Assembly (NCBI GenBank): GCA_937885815.1
Contig: CALABM010000160.1
Coordinates: forward strand, 1 to 11,166
Source: an uncultured Verrucomicrobiales bacterium
Lineage (GTDB): Bacteria; Verrucomicrobiota; Verrucomicrobiia; Verrucomicrobiales; Akkermansiaceae
Direction: 5' to 3'
DNA: 11,166 nucleotides
Position numbers and translations under genes: made by a program. The notes under the pieces were generated by a model. The model had not been told where the DNA came from, did no database searches, and saw only the letters and a list, made by a program, of their open reading frames with translations. This document shows positions 8,591 to 11,166 of this stretch, piece by piece (the stretch's first letter is position 1; each line of letters opens with the position of its first letter).

Positions 8591-9769
8591 ATGGATTTAG
8601 AGCAACGCGAAATCAGTGCAGCAACCATCAGCCCGTACTTCGAGAAGTACTTCGGCCAGAAACCCACCGTGGTGGCCGCTTCTCCGGGGCGCGTGAACCT
8701 GATTGGTGAGCACACAGACTATAACAACGGCTTTGTACTGCCCATGGCCCTCAACAATGTGAATGTTGTGGCCGTGGCTCCCTCTCCCACCGGCAAGCAC
8801 CGCTGGATTGGCTCTCTGGGCGATACAATGATTGAAATTGATCCTGAGGACGTCACCAAGCCTGGGGACCCCTTCTGGAGCAACTATGTACGCGGCGTCA
8901 TTTGCATGCTGGAGCGCCGCGGCGTGAAGGTACCTGCCGTTGATATGCTCATTGACTCGAACGTACCGCGCGGCGGCGGCCTCTCCTCCAGCGCAGCATT
9001 CGAGGTATCCGCCTGCACCGCTCTGGCAGCCCTCTGCGGCGTGGACATTTCTCCCACGGATCGTGCCCTCATCGGTCAGGCTACTGAACACGAGTTCGTG
9101 AACGTACCCTGCGGCATCATGGACCAGTTCATCTCTGCCAACGGCAAGAAGGACCACGCCCTCATGCTGGACTGCAAGGACCTCTCCTACAAGCACATTC
9201 CCATGACGGATCCGAACGTGAGCGTGCTCGTGATTGACTCCGCCGTGAAGCACTCCTTGGCTGATGGCGGATATGCCGCCCGCCGCAAGAACTGTGAGGA
9301 CGCCTGCGCTATCCTCGGGGTTCCCTCCCTGCGTGAAGCCACTTTGGAGATGCTGGAAGAGAAGAAGGCCGAGCTGGGTGACCTGTGCTACCGCCGCTCC
9401 CGCCACGTCATCGGCGAGAACCTTCGCGTGGATGCCTTCGCCGCTGCTCTGCAGAAGGGCGACTGGGACGCCGCCGGTGTGGCCATGCGTGGTTCCCATG
9501 ACTCTCTGAAGAATGATTTCGAGGTATCCTGCGCTGAGGTGGACACTCTGGTAAGTCTCACGGATTCCATCCCCTCCGCTGCCTCCGTATACGGCGCCCG
9601 CATGACGGGTGGCGGCTTCGGTGGCTGCATCGTGGCTCTGGTGAAGAGCGAGGATGTGGAGAAGGTGGGGCAGGAAATGCTGGATGCCTACCGCGAGGCT
9701 CTCGGCATCGAGACATCCTACCTCGTAACCCGCCCGGGCGAAGGCGCCCGCGTGCTTTACAAAGCATAA
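8591..9769 (+). CDS. galK: Galactokinase
   Basis: A complete 392-residue GHMP-family kinase, close to the usual 380-390. It phosphorylates alpha-D-galactose at C1 with ATP, the first committed step of the Leloir pathway, in the cytoplasm. The galactokinase signature G-R-V-N-L-I-G-E-H-T-D-Y is at 33-44. The ATP-binding motif P-R-G-G-G-L-S-S-S-A-A is at 126-136. The expected catalytic base Asp178 is in C-G-I-M-D-Q, and the third GHMP motif M-T-G-G-G-F-G-G is at 338-345. All key residues are present. The symporter gene follows by 15 bases, so the two form a galactose uptake and use unit. After codon 3 it contains no TTA, CTA or TCA codons, suggesting strong expression. No mutarotase, galT or galE is visible in the window. 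Confidence 0.97.
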   Translation: MDLEQREISAATISPYFEKYFGQKPTVVAASPGRVNLIGEHTDYNNGFVLPMALNNVNVVAVAPSPTGKHRWIGSLGDTMIEIDPEDVTKPGDPFWSNYVRGVICMLERRGVKVPAVDMLIDSNVPRGGGLSSSAAFEVSACTALAALCGVDISPTDRALIGQATEHEFVNVPCGIMDQFISANGKKDHALMLDCKDLSYKHIPMTDPNVSVLVIDSAVKHSLADGGYAARRKNCEDACAILGVPSLREATLEMLEEKKAELGDLCYRRSRHVIGENLRVDAFAAALQKGDWDAAGVAMRGSHDSLKNDFEVSCAEVDTLVSLTDSIPSAASVYGARMTGGGFGGCIVALVKSEDVEKVGQEMLDAYREALGIETSYLVTRPGEGARVLYKA

Positions 9770-9784
9770 CGCAACGATAAACTT

Positions 9785-11166
9785 ATGAAACATATTCTGA
9801 CCACACTGAGCGCTCTGGCGCTCCTGGCCATGGGCGCCAATGCCCAGGAGGCCACTGAGGCAGCCGTAGCAGCAGAGCCTGAGGCACTGCCGCTCTGGGA
9901 AATGATCGTCTTCTGCCTCGTGGTGGTGGGCGTCATCGGTCTGGGTATCTGGAAGTCCGGTGATTCCGGCGAGGATACCGAGGGCGAGAAGAAGGAAAAA
10001 GGTGCCGCCGACTACTTCTTGGCCGGCCGTGGCCTGAGCTGGTGGCTGGTGGGCTTCTCCCTGCTGGCAGCTAACATCTCCACGGAGCAGTTCGTGGGCA
10101 TGAGCGGCCAGTCTGCTGACTGGTTGGGGCTGGCAATCGCCGGCTACGAATGGCTTGCCGCCATCGTACTGGTCATCGTGGCCTTCACCTTCCTTCCCAT
10201 GCTGCTGAAGCGCGGCGTATTCACCATCCCTCAGTTCCTTGAGGAGCGCTACAACGGCATTGCCCGAGTAGCCATGGCTCTGGTAAACCTGCTCATCCTC
10301 GTGGGTGTACCCACTGCTGCCGTGATTTATGCCGGTGCCAGCGTGGTATCCGTTTACTTTGACCTTTCTGTGGTGACCGGCTGCCTTATCATCGCCGGTG
10401 CTGCTACTGTATACGTATATGTGGGTGGCCTGAAGGCTTGCGCATGGACTGACCTCATCTGGGGTGCGGCCCTCATCGTGGGCGGTGGCGTGGTAGCTTA
10501 CTATGCCATTATGGCTCTGGGTGGCATGAACCCCATCCCCGAGAACGTCATGGCCACCGCAGTGAGCACCGCCAACACCGGCGCTGACGCCATGGCTTCT
10601 ACCGGTTCCCAGTTCTGCGATGGTCTCTCCCGCATGATGGACCTGAACGCCGGCGACGTCAGCGGTGCCACAAACGGCATCGGTGGCAAGCTCCACATGA
10701 TGCGCGAGCAGAACGACCCCGTAATGCCCTGGACGGTTTACCTGCTGGGCCTGTGGATTCCGAACTTCTTCTACTGGGGTCTGAACCAGTACATCATGCA
10801 GCGTACGCTGGCTTCCAAGAGCTTGGAAGAAGGCCAGCTGGGTATCGTATTTGCAGCTTTCCTGAAACTGCTCATTCCCTTCGTTGTTATCATCCCCGGC
10901 ATTCTGGCCTACAACCTGTTCCGCGATGATTTGGCCGCTAAGGCTGACAACAATATGGCGGCAATCGTGCAGAAGGCAGAGGAAAGCGGCAAGAAGGTGA
11001 TTTATGACATCTCCGCCAGCCGTCTGGTGCGCGAAGACTCCGCCGCTTCTTCCGTGGAGCTCCTCAGCAAGAACCTGACCACCGTGGGTGCAACTGACCG
11101 CGTGGCTGAGCTGGAGGCCAAGGCTGCTGAGCTGGCTGCCATTCCCGCCACGGACACTGCCGCCCG
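9785..11166 (+). CDS. Sodium:solute symporter (SSS/SLC5 family), probably sugar; 3' partial
   Basis: The gene runs off the right edge after about 460 codons. Residues 1-20 look like a cleavable signal peptide ending in A-N-A before Gln21. A membrane helix follows at about 39-56, then a short charged segment and the SSS signature D-Y-F-L-A-G-R-G-L-S-W-W with A-A-N-I-S-T-E-Q-F-V-G-M-S-G. The usual G-L-K-A-C-A-W-T-D-L-I and Y-W-G-L-N-Q-Y-I-M-Q-R-T-L motifs come later. The E-Q-F, Y-E-W and N-Q-Y positions resemble the sugar contacts of the galactose carrier vSGLT, recalled from memory and not aligned. Together with galK 15 bases upstream this suggests Na+/galactose import across the inner membrane. 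From about residue 379 to the edge there is an 82-residue hydrophilic, alanine-rich loop, longer than I expect for this family. The substrate is inferred, not proven. Confidence 0.9.
   Translation, partial: MKHILTTLSALALLAMGANAQEATEAAVAAEPEALPLWEMIVFCLVVVGVIGLGIWKSGDSGEDTEGEKKEKGAADYFLAGRGLSWWLVGFSLLAANISTEQFVGMSGQSADWLGLAIAGYEWLAAIVLVIVAFTFLPMLLKRGVFTIPQFLEERYNGIARVAMALVNLLILVGVPTAAVIYAGASVVSVYFDLSVVTGCLIIAGAATVYVYVGGLKACAWTDLIWGAALIVGGGVVAYYAIMALGGMNPIPENVMATAVSTANTGADAMASTGSQFCDGLSRMMDLNAGDVSGATNGIGGKLHMMREQNDPVMPWTVYLLGLWIPNFFYWGLNQYIMQRTLASKSLEEGQLGIVFAAFLKLLIPFVVIIPGILAYNLFRDDLAAKADNNMAAIVQKAEESGKKVIYDISASRLVREDSAASSVELLSKNLTTVGATDRVAELEAKAAELAAIPATDTAA

Noticed and set aside
8597..10696. 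A 699-codon open frame on the - strand opposite galK and the symporter
   Set aside because: It has the same codon-aligned antisense shadow. It crosses the galK-symporter gap only because both genes share a frame. It has no domain and no sensible start.

Overview
The window looks like an ordinary chromosomal stretch from a fairly GC-rich bacterium. The gene set, the lack of Shine-Dalgarno sequences before every visible start, and the general look of the proteins suggest a gut Verrucomicrobiota member of the Akkermansia type. That placement is an impression from the proteins and was not tested by any search. No rRNA, tRNA, CRISPR array, insertion sequence or phage gene was recognised.

Layout from left to right: the 3' end of queA (tRNA queuosine synthesis) with its terminator; a small secreted lipoprotein of unknown function with its own terminator; a bidirectional terminator; a leftward Sel1/TPR-like repeat protein; a strong hairpin; then a leftward gcvT-gcvH-gcvP operon, read from about 6434 down to 1967. 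Together these three encode the T, H and P proteins of the glycine cleavage system. The L protein (lipoamide dehydrogenase) is not in the window. A 258-base divergent region separates gcvT from a rightward pair: an MscS-family mechanosensitive channel and, six bases after it, a hypothetical protein of 292 residues. After a 200-base gap comes a rightward pair for galactose use: galactokinase (galK) and, 15 bases downstream, a sodium:solute symporter (SSS family) that runs off the right edge.

How the genes work together: GcvP decarboxylates glycine and loads the aminomethyl group on lipoyl-GcvH, and GcvT releases ammonia and makes methylene-tetrahydrofolate. The galK/symporter pair probably imports galactose with Na+ and phosphorylates it for the Leloir pathway.

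No new defence or mobile system was found. The points most worth a second look are regulatory. The best promoters (gcvT, mscS, galK) sit so close to the start codons that the mRNAs should be leaderless or nearly so, and none of the eight visible starts has a Shine-Dalgarno sequence. The 148-base gcvH-gcvP gap contains two competing hairpins that resemble an attenuator. The symporter has a predicted cleavable signal peptide and an unusually long hydrophilic loop. An unrecognised gene is tightly coupled to the MscS channel.
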